This document shows, piece after piece, positions 25,504 to 38,699 of a stretch of DNA of 64,000 bases. A program made the position numbers and the translations under genes. The first letter of the stretch is position 1; the number at the start of each line of letters is the position of its first letter. The stretch comes from Ancylostoma caninum (lineage: Eukaryota; Nematoda; Chromadorea; Rhabditida; Ancylostomatidae), in the NCBI GenBank assembly GCA_037903475.1, contig JBAJFG010000538.1, forward strand, positions 124,001 through 188,000. The letters run 5' to 3'. The notes beneath the pieces are model-generated. The model saw only the letters and a program-made list of their open reading frames with translations, did not search any database and had not been told where the DNA came from.

Positions 25504-27400
25504 AATGTTTATCCATCTTGTCTCTTCTACAGACTCAGTTTAGGTGCGCACTATGTGCTGATAGCTCCAACATTAATAATAACGTCTAACGCTGTCCCAT
25601 AGCGAGACAGGTCTTGTTATAATTCGCTGACGCTGCAAGGAAGTAGCATGTATAACGATTAGGTGGGTGTTGTTACTGGATTCCTTTTACGATTTTTTTT
25701 CACAACTTTTTTCCTCATTTTTTTTCACCTACATCATAGCAACCGTTAGCTTCCGGAGATCCTTTTCATGTGGAAATATCAAAAACGATAGCAATTCTCA
25801 GAATGAGACGGTTTCTTTGGAATCAGCACCCCCACAAAGTCTATGTGTTTTAGATTTCGCTGGATTTCGAGATTTTGAGGGATCTAGAGCTTTCATTTGA
25901 CAATGAAATTGCGCGGAACAGTTAGGAAATCCACAAAATTGGATATTGTTTCCCGTGCGTCTTATGGCGCTCCCTCGACACCCGTGTGTTTCGCCACGCG
26001 GAAGTCACATGCGCTTGTGCATTTGACCGAGCCTGCGTTAGCTGGCTCGTCGTCGCTGCGCGAGGATCTGCAGGACGGCTGTTTTCGTGAATATGATTCG
26101 AGTTCCTTATGAGGTATGATTCCTTGTATAAGTTTATCATTGCACTGACAGTGTGTGTCACTACTGAACCTTTAACCCCTTTAACTGTTCGTTAGCACCA
26201 ACTTTCGATGCTGATCGAATTTTTCAATAAATTTATCTACTTATTAACCCGTTGTATCTGGACGTCTCAGCCTCGTGCTAGACGAGGAAACGATGAGGAC
26301 AAACTTACTTGCTTAGCAACGGCGTAACTGAAATAAGTTAAATGCAGCACCCACGAAATTTTCGCTTCTCAGATCTTAATCCAATCGTGATCCAATCAAC
26401 TGTGGGGTCAATTTTGCAATAAGAGTACCAGTTAAAACTTTTTCCATCACGGGTAATAACAGATAATACCTGGATCAGCAGGATCAATAGGCAGTAGGTT
26501 TTACGAATTCTCATGCTACCATCGAGTTCCAAAATCGTCGTTCGAGCACGAAAAATAGCAACTGATTGGGCCACGATTTCGAATGGCAGTCCTTCATATT
26601 AACGTTCTCATAACTCTTTTCGACCAAAATTACATTTTCATCTTCGAATTTCCTCCATTTACTTCTCTTCACTCATTATTAATCTCCATAAAACCTTTTT
26701 TTCCTCACTCGGAACATCCCATTTATCAAATATTGCGCGTTTCTGAATTATTTAATCCTTAAAATTACCATGTGATATAGTTCTTTCCCCGAGTTGTGCC
26801 TTTATAATAACCTCCCATGTCCTTTCTCTTTGTGCTCTCTGTTCCAGGAGCACTGCTTTATAAGCCAAATACCCGAAGGCGCAAGGAAAATAGGTGGCAT
26901 TAATGGCAGTGTTGTCGATTTTTCTGTCCGATTCCATAGGTGAACCAGGGCACAGCATGTGCTGGTCATTGACCAGCAGGACTTAGTAGGCGTCGAGCAT
27001 ATTTGGAGGAATTCAGTTGCAGCGTTCGGTGATGTGATGCGATCGAAAGATTGGTTTTATGGTTTATACTAGATGTGATGTGTCCATTGATGGTCATGAT
27101 TTCTAATCTCGCCACTTCTAAAGGATTTTGCCTGAAAGGCAGCCGACGATACATGCATACTCTAAATGAAAATGAGGGTCGAAGCCGCGAACATGTGCTT
27201 CTAACCTGCGTATGAGAAGCGTCAGAGCCGCAACTGGATCAATCTTTGATGAAATAGACTCGTGTTTGCCAAACACACTCACCTAATATAAATTGAACGG
27301 AATCCTTCCCTTGAACTCTAACGTGTTACAGTGATAATCAGGTGTTGCTTTTCTTGTAGGTGGTGGATCATGTTGAAATTTTGGGTGTGTTTACGCACTA
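25504..27400. other. Stretch without a convincing gene
   Basis: AT-rich DNA with short frames on both strands (25667-25900, 25922-26161, 26338-26574, 26752-26958) that show neither family signatures nor consistent splice borders. Confidence 0.3.
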
Positions 27401-27418
27401 CACGAGCAATAATTCGCG

Positions 27419-27548
27419 CAAAGCGGCATCCTTCGTTTTTGAAAAACCGTCTTCGTTTTTGAAGAAGCCTTCATTAATGTCGAAAAGTGGTTTTTGACCA
27501 TTTTTGACCACTTTCGACGGTTTTCCTCAAAAACGAAGGATGCCACTT
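27419..27548. repeat. Nested hairpin
   Basis: The left arm containing GGCATCCTTCGTTTTTGA is complemented by the right arm with TCAAAAACGAAGGATGCC. Between them the segment near 27479-27518 (GTCGAAA…TTTCGAC with AGTGGT/ACCACT) forms a second, inner dyad. The minus-strand frame 27391-27783 that crosses it is unassigned. Confidence 0.7.
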
Positions 27549-27799
27549 TGGCGAAGAATTGGCACCCCCTAGGCGCACATCTTGGAGTTGACAACGCATC
27601 AATACCCTCCTTCGAACTAGAGAAATTTCCTGGAAAATTTTCGGGGTTGGGATAAAAACGTGCTTCAATGACAATCTTCCGGTTCTGATAGGTTCGAACC
27701 AGTTCGAGCGGATTTCGACAGTTCCTGGCAGTGATTAGTTTTTCGAGGGTTTCAGCTTGGATTTGAGATAGATTGCAGCGCAATTTTCATGAACTTCAC

Positions 27800-29160
27800 G
27801 AACTAGCTGAAATTTCATTATTGGACCTTAGTAGAAGCTATTGACATCACTTGTTCGGTTCATTTTTTCCTGAAAGAGCCGCAATACATATTTGGGTACC
27901 TAGAAATCCATTTCTGAAAGTGCCTCAGGGACGAAATTTTCCGTGAGTGCTGCCTTAAAGGCTGAATTAGGTATGCAACGGCATCCATCTTAAGAAATAC
28001 CCGTCGGCATCAAAATTCATGGATATTTCAAGGATTAAACGGAAGAAGCATAAATGAACGAATGAAGTACTGAATAAAGAAACAAGAGCAAAGAATAATA
28101 AAGCTGAACACTAAGAATACATAGACCTAGACAAACTTTCAGAACTTCAGCTTAGCCTACCATTTCACGGAACTTCCGCAAAGCCTGATTAACTGCTTGA
28201 ACTCGTCTTCCGGAACTTCCGCAGAACTATGACGTCACGCATTTTATTTTTTCGCGAGCTCCGCGAAATTTCCTATCGCTGCACTGATTGAATCAAGAGA
28301 TGTGATGAGAAAGGAGCTTAGAGGAGCTTTGTTAGAATACGTCAAGGGAGTATTGACAGCTCGAGTTCTTGATCTCAAGAGCTCACACCATCGTGAGAAA
28401 GCGAGCGGGAAAAATCCGGCTTTCTGTCGGCCACGCCTTCAAAGCGTCATTAGCTTTGCTTTAAAAAGTTAGGCGTTGCTAAGGTTCCTCGAAAGACTTC
28501 TCCTATACGTGATTCTCACAAAAGTTCTCGAAAAATAAGCATATTACTTGGCTTTATCATGTGCTTCTCATGTGGGAAAGCATGAATATTAAACCTAGCA
28601 AAACATTAAAATATAAAAAAAAACTTCTGCAACAGATGAAATATCTCTAACGATAACAAATCATACTAGGTTGGTGAGAATGTCTTGCCCCAAATTTTGA
28701 CTTTTTTTCAAAACAATCATTACATTGTTTTCCATGGATGCAACCTGGTCTGACCATTTTTGAAGATGCGAAGTAGTGGAACATTGCCAGCATTCTATTG
28801 CCAAAGAATTTCGATTCAAAATCAGGAAATTGAACATCGAAAAATCAGTATTGGTGCAAGACTTACATAAAAACTATGGAAAAATTTGGTAGAATGAATG
28901 GAGTTGACACAATTTGGCGTTGCACCTGTGAAGCAACCGCAATGTTCGGAGTATTGGTGTCTATATGGGAACGTCTAGGCAAAGTTTTGCGTGCAAGACA
29001 TAGTCAGCGGTCAGTAGTCCCATATTTCATACTTTCTTTCAGCGATGGAACTGGTTGGCTATCGCACAGTCATGAACAAAATAGCGCAAAGGCAGACCTG
29101 AGTCACACACCTCCTCGTCATACATACTGGCGTGAAAGTTGATGATGGAGAAGGACACAA
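27800..29160. other. No gene seen; one mariner-like terminus
   Basis: A sequence resembling a mariner end (TAGGTTGGTGAGAATGTC) lies near 28671, but no partner end was found in the following 1.5 kb. The plus-strand frame at 28876-29142 has no recognised motif. Confidence 0.3.
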
Positions 29161-29169
29161 AAGCAATCC

Positions 29170-29680
29170 ATAGGCTCTTTAAGGAGCACAGGATTTAATG
29201 GCTGCCTCCGTTCGACACCGGGGTTGTTGTGAGATTTCCACATGATCAGAAGCTCCCTGAGCGGATGATCACAGTGATGTAGAAAATTCCGCGTGAAACT
29301 GCCGAGAACCCCGTTTTCGAGCCCCAACAATTGTGGGCGGGCGAGATCAGGGCCAATGCGAGATGAAGAGGTTTTTCAATAATGCTTCCCTTGGAGCATG
29401 AAAGAGGAGATAAACACTCCTCATCATTCACTCCCTGGCAAAATAAGAGGAGCGCTGCATGTGTGACCCACAATGGAGTTCATAGTGCGGAGAACTGACT
29501 GTCTCTCCCAACTCCGCCCACAACCTCCCCAAAATATGGGGCTAGAAAAAGGGTTTGTCGCGGTTGTAAACTGGATTACGTATATCATTGTGGTCAGGAG
29601 CTCCTGGAGATTCTTTTCTTTTGGAAGTCTTATGAAATACCCCGAAAAAGGACGACCACTTCAAGACCAATGATGGACGA
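29170..29680. mobile_element. Foldback MITE family, copy 2
   Basis: The left part (CCCCGTTTTCGAGCCCC… and TTGTGGGCGG near 29309-29341) is matched in inverted orientation at 29510-29640 (CCGCCCACAACC, GGGGCTAGAAAAAGGG). The right end shares GGAGATTCTTTTC with the copies at 132-790 and 30640-31030. Boundaries are approximate. Confidence 0.5.
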
Positions 29681-29808
29681 TTACTTTAAGACCTCTCGAA
29701 CGATTTGGAAACCATACCGGCAGGAGCACGCTTAATTTCTTGTGTATACAGACTGTATTTGCCGTCCTAGACCGGGAAATTATCCATCTCTCCTCTTGAC
29801 CAGGAGTT

Positions 29809-30051
29809 TCACGACATTTTCCCATAATTTCGAAACAACCTCGAGAAATACAAGCTACCATCCATACCTCTACAGACAGGAATCTTTTTCTTCTGCTTAA
29901 CCATAACGCTGATCTTGTTATCAGACCATGTTTCAGCCACATAGCACACTATTGCCAGTACAGAGGCTCCAAATGTCGAAGCTCTGAAGCCGGAGTCCTT
30001 GATCCAATCAGTTATTTCTGAATCAATTCGAAAGCAGGCTGTGATTCTCAT
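29809..30051 (-). pseudogene. Non-LTR reverse transcriptase C-terminal scrap
   Basis: The minus-strand reading contains SVLAIVCYVAETWSDNK, which resembles the …SVLPALCYAAETW… block common in nematode endonuclease/reverse transcriptase ORFs of non-LTR elements. No RT catalytic core is nearby. It is an old fragment. Confidence 0.5.
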
Positions 30052-30268
30052 CCCTAACGAATTGTACTCCGAAGGCGATGCTTTTCTCTATGTTCGGTTT
30101 CTTTCCGGGATAAACGTAGGAGTCTGCTCGTTCAAGAATGCCTCCTGTTTGCCTGTCCTACATGAATCATTTAGTCAAAAGAACAAAAGATCACTGAGAA
30201 GAAACGCCGAGAGGGAGAAGAAATCTCAGAAAGTATTAACGCCTCCGTGTTGGAGAACATTCTTGTGG

Positions 30269-30318
30269 AGCTACCGCTGCTGGTGATGCTCAGAGCTACC
30301 GCTGCTGGTGATGCTCAT
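30269..30318. repeat. Tandem duplication, 25-bp unit
   Basis: AGCTACCGCTGCTGGTGATG occurs at 30269 and again at 30294 as two adjacent 25-bp units. Confidence 0.8.
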
Positions 30319-30639
30319 CTCTAAGAACATTCTGAAGAAATAGATCCCCTCAGCATAAATAGCAAGTCCAAGTCAATCTCGAACATACATAGGAGCTCCC
30401 ACGGAATTACTTTTTATTGCGAAACTCAGGTTGTTCGGAAACTGCATCATTGAGATTACCCAGTGTGGATCTCCTACAAGTTTACCCATCGTAAACACGG
30501 GGTTCAACACGCTTACACTAAATAATTTCAATGAAGGATCCGGAGCCAGAAGGAGACTTAATGCCACAGAAATTCCCACAATTTGTCAAGCTATCAATAA
30601 AAATAACATTATCCTTTCATGTATACAAGATTCTTCGAA

Positions 30640-31030
30640 ATATAGCCGAAAATCCCGTTTTCAACCCCCAACTTTTGTAGTGATTGTGGGCGGAGCCTGC
30701 TCGAGACGACTGGGTTTCTGCACCATATGTTTTCTTGCTGGCCACATATGGAGCACAATTCTGCTAATGAGCGAGTCAAGGAAGACTCTCAAGAGGAATA
30801 TAAATTCCCTTGAAAATACGATCCTGAGAGTGCATTATTTGGAAACCTCGTCCTCCCGGCTTGACCCCGCGTTCCGGCTTCGCCCACAAGCTCTTCAAGA
30901 ACCGTGGCTCGCAAACGAGTTCTCCGCCAGTTTTGCACGAAATCACGTACATATAATAACGTAATAAGCAGCTCGTAGAGATTCTTTTCATGTGAAGACT
31001 TCAGAGACGATTCTGAATTGGGAAGGTATC
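30640..31030. mobile_element. Foldback MITE family, copy 3
   Basis: Inverted arms are visible as CCCGTTTTCAACCCCCAA and TTGTGGGCGG on the left, against CGCCCACAAGC and the right-hand …GGAGATTC-like end (GTAGAGATTCTTTTCATG). Arms are diverged and boundaries approximate. Confidence 0.45.
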
Positions 31031-31088
31031 TTTGAGAGTCGCACTGAAAGAATCACTTTTACTCGAGATTTTAGGAAAAAAGGCCTTC

Positions 31089-31362
31089 TCCGGGAGCACA
31101 AACATCTTAGTTTTTGTTTCCGCCCCAAATAGAACCTCCTCCGACAGCTAGGGTGTTCATCAGAGAAAAATATGCCTGGAGGATTAACTCCAAGTCTTTG
31201 CGTGATGCTGGGCGTTTAGTCAAAATCCGGGAGCACAAACATCTTAGTTTTTGTTTCCGCCCCAAATAGAACCTCCTCCGACAGCTAGGGTGTTCATCAG
31301 AGAAAAATATGCCTGGAGGATTAACTCCAAGTCTTTGCGTGATGCTGGGCGTTTAGTCAAAA
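31089..31362. repeat. Tandem duplication, 137-bp unit
   Basis: Two adjacent copies (31089-31225 and 31226-31362) appear identical throughout, starting TCCGGGAGCACAAACATC. It is a recent duplication or an assembly duplication. Confidence 0.85.
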
Positions 31363-31369
31363 ACGCTAC

Positions 31370-33308
31370 TATAAAAACATGTTTGTTGGAGCGCTTTCTC
31401 GCATTCAATGATTGTTCACTCGCTCCATTCATCTGAAGCAGCAGTGAGCAACAACTCTGCAAACAACTTGTTTTTGCAGCATAATTAGGAGCCAAACTGT
31501 CATATGACACGATTTCAATGTCTCATCTCATTAGAAGAGAAATCTGATCGAATTTTATAGAAAAATTCGCCGTATGCCTAGCAGTACTTGTGGGATATGA
31601 ATGAACGAAAGGTTTCAATTGCCGAACATTTTTAAAATACCGCAGCCGCTTCCAAGGGACTAGTAGTAGAAATTTTTATATTTACTAAAAACGCGTTTCA
31701 TTACATTCATTGATTATTTTCAACATTAACAATTCAGCATTCGAGCAGAAGGTAGAGTAGGTTTTGAAAATTACAACAGCATGTATACAAAAAAGTGGGA
31801 CAGAAAAAGAGCAATGTTCATAAACGAAACAGCACATGTACTGTAGCAATAGACCAAAGGCAACGGCATAAAACACCAAGGGTAAACACAAAACCAGACG
31901 CTAAGCGGATTTCCGCAACACTTTAGGATTTCAGAACTTCGGAAAACTTCACTGGCCAGAAAATTAGCGCTACAAAAAATGGGAGACGGATAATTGCAAC
32001 TCTGCTCGACATGTATTTGTTATGCAAAGAACTGTGTTTAACTAGTGAGGGTGTGAAAAATGGCGCTACGTAGCTGTGCACTTTTAATTCTACGAATGCT
32101 ATACTCACAGTAATCAGAAGCATAATTCAAAAAAAAAAGAACTTCCTAGACCACTACACTAGAATTAAGTTCTGGGTAGTTACTGCTAAATCAACAGCTG
32201 AGATAAAGTTTCCTTAAACGGTAATTCGAGAGTTCGAATACTGCTGTACATTATGCAGAGGCTTCTGCGGACAGGGATAAAGAGAATAATGAAGAATTTT
32301 AGCCGAAATTTCAACATAAAAAGTGTTGCATGAAAGAAAATTGACTGGAAATTCAAAAAATAAGATCCTTATCATAGAAAAACTGTTTAGAACAAAAGTT
32401 CGAAGAACACTGTTATAAGTAAAGAAATATGGATAAATAAGCTGGCACAAAAGTTTGTCAAAAATATCGATGAATGACTAAAAATCAATATCTAAAGATA
32501 ATAATGAAAATGAACTATAAAAAGTGACTAGAAACTTTTAACGAAATTACTACATGATGGTGGTGATGACATAAGCAGTAGCCGACCACTTCTCGAGAGG
32601 AAGAATCAGTTGTAATGTATTTATAGGGCCAGTGCGAATAACTCTGAGGCAGTGAACGCCTGAGCTGCATGCCTCCTTGAGTGGTTTCATCTTTTCAGCA
32701 TCTTCTTTCCTCATTCAAATTCAAAAAATGGAAATTTTGACACGGGCGGCAGCGATCCCTGGAATTTCTTCTCCTAAAAGCGGTGGAAGTGCTCAGAATG
32801 AGTATTGTGGAGTATTGACTCTTCAGTCAGCGACAATAATCAGCTCACCAATAAACAGCTCATTTCGTCCCAGGCGACTTCATAGACGGTGATTAATCAC
32901 AGGTGCACTGTCTGGTGCGCTATGCACAGAAGTGGTTTTTAAAATGGGGCTATGGAGACGGCACGCGTCTCAGCAAATATAGTGGAAGAACGGCATATGT
33001 TATGGATTAGCACTATCATGCTAGGAAATTACAGGAGGGGAACACGCGAAACTATTGCACGCAGTAGATATTCTCTGGAGATTTCCAATGTCAGAGTCTC
33101 ATCTCATTTTGATTACGGATTATAGATCAGCTCGAGGAGCTATTCAAGAATATGTACTAATACCTACGAAACATCCATGTAAAAGGCGACTACAAGTACT
33201 GAAATGAATGGGAATCGGACGCGGTCAAGCGCGTCGCTGTGCCAGAAAGGTGGGAGGGGGTGGCTTATAACAGATGTATGGAAACCGAGGCGTTGCGGAT
33301 GTTTGAAA
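31370..33308. other. Stretch without a convincing gene
   Basis: AT-rich sequence; the short frames (31685-31891, 32214-32450, 32677-32892) have no motif or splice support. Confidence 0.3.
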
Positions 33309-33310
33309 TA

Positions 33311-34583
33311 TTAGGTGCGTGCAAAAGTTCCGGGGCAGTTCCACCTAATTTTTCAAAACGCCATAACTTAACTCAAAGTCAGCAATTTTGTTCAAAACAA
33401 AAAGCATTGGTATCTGCGTAAAGTTGCCAATATGGCACAGAAAAGATTTTTCCAGAAGCCAGAAATTTGACAGGTCTGCACCTGTAATAATGGCACACGT
33501 AGTTTTCTAGTAGGGTCTGTTCATTAAAATTTTTACAGCGGAGGTCAAGCCGTAGAAGGATGAAATGGGGGTAGTCTGTTAGAGGCAGGTATAGGGAGTA
33601 GTATAGGTTTGGCTAGAATTTCGGAGCACGAATAGCCAATGCTTTATACGGTTGACACGGCAACATGCTGGTGTGCGTTATTCCACAGCCGGAATATACG
33701 ACATATTTCCGCCTGTGTCGGCCCTATTTTAAGAGTTTTCCCGTGATTACTTTAGGGAGAAGAAACTACTACAGAGTAATTATTGAGCACTCATTAGAGA
33801 ACAAATTCATTGCAGATGTGTCACGTTGCTGACCATGAAATGTCAAAATTTTTTTAGGGAAGGTAGTGATGGTTCTGCCATTTTTCAGGTGGGTGGCAGG
33901 AGCCCGGATTTCGGGATGACCTCCTCATATTGTTGTACCTGACCCATTCTCCATCAGCAACAGCAATCTTCCATGAAACTAATTGTTAGAAAATCTGAAA
34001 GTCGAATATCTGCAGACTTGCTAGTGTGGACGTTGGTGCTCTTCGATCAACTCACGCAGAATCCATCTACTCCCCTTCACCTTCTTACCGATTTTGTTCA
34101 AGCGACGATAGATCGTTGACTGAATTCAATGTAATGCCTTGCGCAGTTTGCACAAGGTCTGGTTCAGCCTGCTATTTAATGGCGCCTTAGCGATGACCAA
34201 GTCTCCGACCAACTTGTGAAGCACTTTCCAGGCTTTCTTCTCCGCTCAGAATTCCTAGGAACCTTCGAGCACCTGGCGTTCTAGAGAATATACTCCCCTC
34301 AAACGCATATGGCTCGCTATGGGTCGCTTCTCTTCTTGGTCCTCTACATTTGATTTCATAAAGCGAAATTCCCCAAATTATTGTACCGCTCATAGCATTG
34401 GTTTTGCAACCAAAACGGAGCAACGCTGTGACATAGACCCGAGCCAAAAGTGGTATAGGTAGCAGATGTTTCAGGCTACCAGCATACATGAAAACCGTTG
34501 CAGGATATCGTAAACGCAAGGAGCAAAACGACGTTGGACGGTGAAATACCACCAACTGCCCCAGAACTTTTGCACGCACCTAA
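33311..34583. mobile_element. Mariner-type element, dead
   Basis: Inverted ends TTAGGTGCGTGCAAAAGTTC and GAACTTTTGCACGCACCTAA are perfect over 20 bp, flanked on both sides by TA, and 1,273 bp apart, which matches mariner. No continuous transposase frame remains; the minus frame 34187-34579 is not a transposase. A single related terminus lies near 11286. Confidence 0.75.
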
Positions 34584-34589
34584 TAGTAT

Positions 34590-36040
34590 GAGTGAAACCG
34601 AGTAAGCAATGTTACAAAATTAACGAAGATCCGAAATGGAGTCGCCCCATGCCAGCTCATAGCGGACATCACATCGTATTGTTGTAAGCAGAGGGCGTGG
34701 CTTATTACGTGCGAAAACGAATGCGCCGCGGTTGCCCTAGCCAATTTGTTGAAAGTACGTGAGCGGACCTTTGAATTTAACTGGACTATTGGGTTTATTT
34801 TTACTTCCTTCAGACACTTTACATATTAACATTATATTATATATGTTATTTACACACTTCTTTTTTTTTTTAGGAATCATATAAATGATCCTCGGAACGC
34901 TGTTAACAAACAAAATATGGACGCATTCATGGATATTTTATGAAAAATGCCTAGTTTAAGTGGGAAAAATGAGGAGAATACAGCACATAAGAAAAGCTAC
35001 TCGAGTATGCATAAGGCCCCATCATTGCAGGGCAGAACAAAAACCATAACGTGGAATAATTCATGAGGAAATCGTTTTAAAAAGCTGACAAAAATTGCCG
35101 TACTGAAAATGGGGCTTGTGAGGGATCGTTGCATTGTAAATGCTTGGGAATGCATATCTGAATAAACAACAAGGAATGATGGCCCTCAAACACTTTAGAC
35201 GCTCGCTGGCGGAGGATTTGCGAATGAAAAGGAGTGCGGAGGGTTTCCGCGCAGCGCGCAAAAACCGTTCAACAGGCCGCCTACGAACTGAGACGCAGTG
35301 CCACTTAACGAGGAATAAGAACTGCTCACGGAGAGCAGCGCAGGCCGCTCGACGAACGCCATCTCAACTCCTCGAGGAGTTGCTGTGCCAGGCCGTCACA
35401 ATAAACAGCGTTCTTGATGGGTATATAGCATCTTACGCCTGACAGAGTTAACCAGAGGCCGTCGCTCGTAGATGAACTCTGCGATAGCTAACATGGAATG
35501 GTCCAGGAATCCGTGGCGCAAATTGCAGCAGCTACATGTCGTAGGGGCTTTATCACCAGGTCTTCTAAGGAAGACACGTCTCCAGAACAAATTTTGAAAT
35601 AAATGTCAAGACCCATTGACGACGGCGACCCTTTTCACGCATTTTCACATTTTCGCAGGTTTTCACTCTTTCCAGTACTCGAAGTTGTTACAAAAATTAC
35701 AATTTAGATTTCTATAATCATAGTGGCAGGACTGCTATAGGAAAGCCATCCACATTACCATCTAAAAAGCCGCTGAAACATTCAATGCCTAACGGAAATC
35801 TTGAACTGATTCATGGAAAAAAAGGCACGGCTCCCCATTGAACCACGCCGTCGTCAATGGGTTAACATAAGGACATATTGCGAGGATTTCTAACTGGAGT
35901 GATTGAAAAAAAACAACTTATGCAATCTCTAATATGTGAAAAGAATCTAGTCTCTGGTCTATGATTCGCAACATACATGTAAGGACACACCTAAAATTAA
36001 CTATAATAATTATTGATATTGTCGATGCAACCAGTAAGAA
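34590..36040. other. Stretch without a convincing gene
   Basis: Short frames at 35061-35590 on both strands have no clear signature; one minus frame (35396-35590) has a Cys/His cluster resembling a transposon zinc finger, but too little remains to assign it. A 45-bp diverged direct repeat lies at about 35985-36028 and 36253-36296. Confidence 0.3.
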
Positions 36041-36047
36041 CAGTGAG

Positions 36048-36883
36048 AAGCATACACGTACATGCTTTTATTCCATCATTTTCATCATCATTTTTCAAAT
36101 TCTCATTCTTCCTATCACTTGACGACAATGAAGATCCGCGGGTATGTTACATTACTGGAAGCCACGCAGGACCAAGGACAAGTTGGGTCTCACGTCAAAG
36201 CGGTTCTCGGGCTCACAACCAGAATTTCCAGGAACCTTGCATTTGTGATGCAACAACACATCTAAAATTAACGAATTATTTATATTACTAATGTAATCAT
36301 TTATTTATTTCCTTTTAAATTACAGCTAATGCACTATACCTACCGCAGCCAGCGAAATTACGGTATGAATTATAAAGAAAACCTTTTCTAGATGGTGAGA
36401 GCAAGGATCAAAAATATTATGGAAATGTCTATCTACGTTTATTACGTCTAGTAAACGTGCAAACCGCCTTGTACATTACGCTCTTAAGGATCCTAATCTC
36501 GGGAATTTGCCTTATTTCGCACTCAACAGTGAAGGAAAAAACATTGGAATGATCGCATAACTTTACTTTTCGACGTTTATTTATTTTTCGGCAATTACAA
36601 TTTATTTATTAATATAGTACAATCAATGCTCAAATATGGTGTGTGACAAGCATTCAAATTCGGAACATTAGATCACACATATATGCAAAGTTTCAGAAAG
36701 TTTTGAGAGTTTATGAGTTCGAGAACCTCGTTTTTGACTTGAGGCCCACCCGGTTCGTTGTGGCTTCTAAGAGGGGAAATTACCGCGAGTCTCACTGTCG
36801 TCAGTGAGGTAAACAACCGAAGACGATAATTCGAAAAATGACGATGAAAATGATGAATTAAGAACATTCACATGTATGCTTTT
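36048..36883. mobile_element. Foldback element with arms of about 200 bp
   Basis: The left arm (from AAGCATACACGTACATGC, containing TTCATCATCATTTTTC) is matched in inverted orientation by 36655-36883 (ending GAACATTCACATGTATGC). Arms are diverged but continuous, and the spacer is about 400 bp. Frames read on opposite strands in the two arms (36062-36265 plus, 36673-36867 minus) give related peptides, as expected from the inversion, and are not genes. Confidence 0.6.
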
Positions 36884-36889
36884 CCTTTT

Positions 36890-38380
36890 TCAAATGAAAA
36901 TCTTTTGAAAATCTTCCCGGGAAAAATGTGAGAATTGATGTTTGTAATATTGTTATGAGTAACTTTATCGTGTGTTAGCGACATCAATTCACTTGTTCTC
37001 ACATTATTACTCGTCGTCCACGCGTATTATTTACATACTTTTGCTCTCTACATACATTTTAATCGAGACAATTCAATGAATGGGGTGAAATAAAAAAAGT
37101 GATCCACTCTAAGGTGTTGCTACACCAAAATCTGTGTTGAATATGAGAAGATAATTTGAGCTTCCCTTTGTATAGTGGGTTTCATCCGTCCTCTAGAATA
37201 CGTCTTTGTGGTACTTGAAGTCCTCTTCATAGAAAAACCTGGAAGTTTTTGTGTATGATGTCTTCCATGCAGAAAACAAGCAACGACAGACGTTACTATG
37301 TATATATTATAGGTATGTTTTTTAGGGAAGAATATGAGAATATGATAAATAACTAACCATGCGACTAAATAATGGGCAATGCTCAAATTTGCTCGTAATC
37401 ATACGAGCTCGCTTGATTCAGGCATAAACGTAGGGCAAAATATCCGTGGGCTAGTCTTGAAGACTTTTGTTCCCAAAATGCAGTCCTGATAGAAGTAAAA
37501 TCCCAAAAATTCGGGCACGGAATCCAAGCGGCAATTCTCGAAAACGAATATTTCCACTAAAATCCTATGAAATCACGTTTATTCCAGGAAATTTCCCGGA
37601 TGCCCAGCTTTCTAATCAAATTCTGTTTCCACTCCGCTTCCAACGGAATTTCCTCTGATGGAGACATGAAAAAGACAAAAGCTCGGGCGCACATCTCCAA
37701 AAATGGCTCGAGGAAGATGAATAGCATGAGAGACAACAAGACATTCTTCGTGAGCCATTCCTCCTGAGACGGAGTGACCCATTGCCGTGAACACGCACCA
37801 TCGAGGCTCATGCATTGTCAATATTGCGACTTAATTAGGAGTCTTCGACGAAAGTAATAACGACATAAAACTCGGGCCAAACGCCATGTAAGAAGCAGTC
37901 ATCGGCGCGATAACAATGGACTTCCTGCGACGCTTCCACGGAACGCGGCTAATAGGTGTGAGGTTTTGCACTGGGTACTACCAGCTAAAACAACTCTCTC
38001 GTACAACTGTGAAAAACGCTTCCTGTGGTGTCTACGAGATCGCGGCTGAGTTATGGATACGGCTAAACAAGTGCAATTGGCCTCCTTCGCAGCTCAATTG
38101 CCGCTCTGCTGAGGTATTTTAATGAGGACAAGAAGAAGATGAATATTCATGGCTTTGCACGCTTTCTGCAAGCGAAAGGCGTTTTCTGAGAAGTATATCT
38201 TCCATTGCGAGTATTCTCTAACGATTCAACTCTAACATCAAATAAGTGCGTTGAGAAGTTCGCTCAAAGATCGAAGACCCGTAAGGTGTGGACCACCCAG
38301 CAAATTCCGCTATAGCTCACATTCATAGATTTGAAAAAGTGCAGATTGGAAAGAAGAACCCACTGCGATTAGGGTGGTAT
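36890..38380. other. Stretch without a convincing gene
   Basis: Short frames near 37120-37386 and 37557-38122 on both strands show no motif. Part of 37470-37640 resembles wording in 27600-27760 (AAATTTCC/GGAAATTT-rich), perhaps an old repeat. Confidence 0.28.
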
Positions 38381-38387
38381 GATTATT

Positions 38388-38686
38388 AGAGTGGTAAATT
38401 GGGAATGCTCGCTAAAATTTTGAGGTTTTAGGCTGTACACCTTTTGTCAAACAGTTGGAAATATCTGAAAGAGCATGAATGAAAACACAAAATTCGGGTA
38501 GACTGCTATTTCAGGTCCCCGTGCTGCGACAGCTCACAGGAGAGGAGTCGCTCTTTGTGTGGTAGAGGTTCAAGGCTCAGGAACATTAATTCTAGATGCA
38601 AGTTGGCCCGTTGTAGTTGTATGTAGTTCCGTTTTTAGAAAATATTTTGCTCCATACAAGAATGTGCATTCCCAATTTACCACCCT
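38388..38686. mobile_element. Tc1/mariner-type MITE
   Basis: Inverted ends AGAGTGGTAAATTGGGAATG and CATTCCCAATTTACCACCCT lie about 300 bp apart next to TA-containing flanks. No ORF is present. Confidence 0.65.
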
Positions 38687-38699
38687 AATAGATCTGTAA

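Noticed and set aside
27686..27705. GGTTCGAACC, a tRNA B-box-like word
   Set aside because: No A box, acceptor stem or cloverleaf could be drawn around it.
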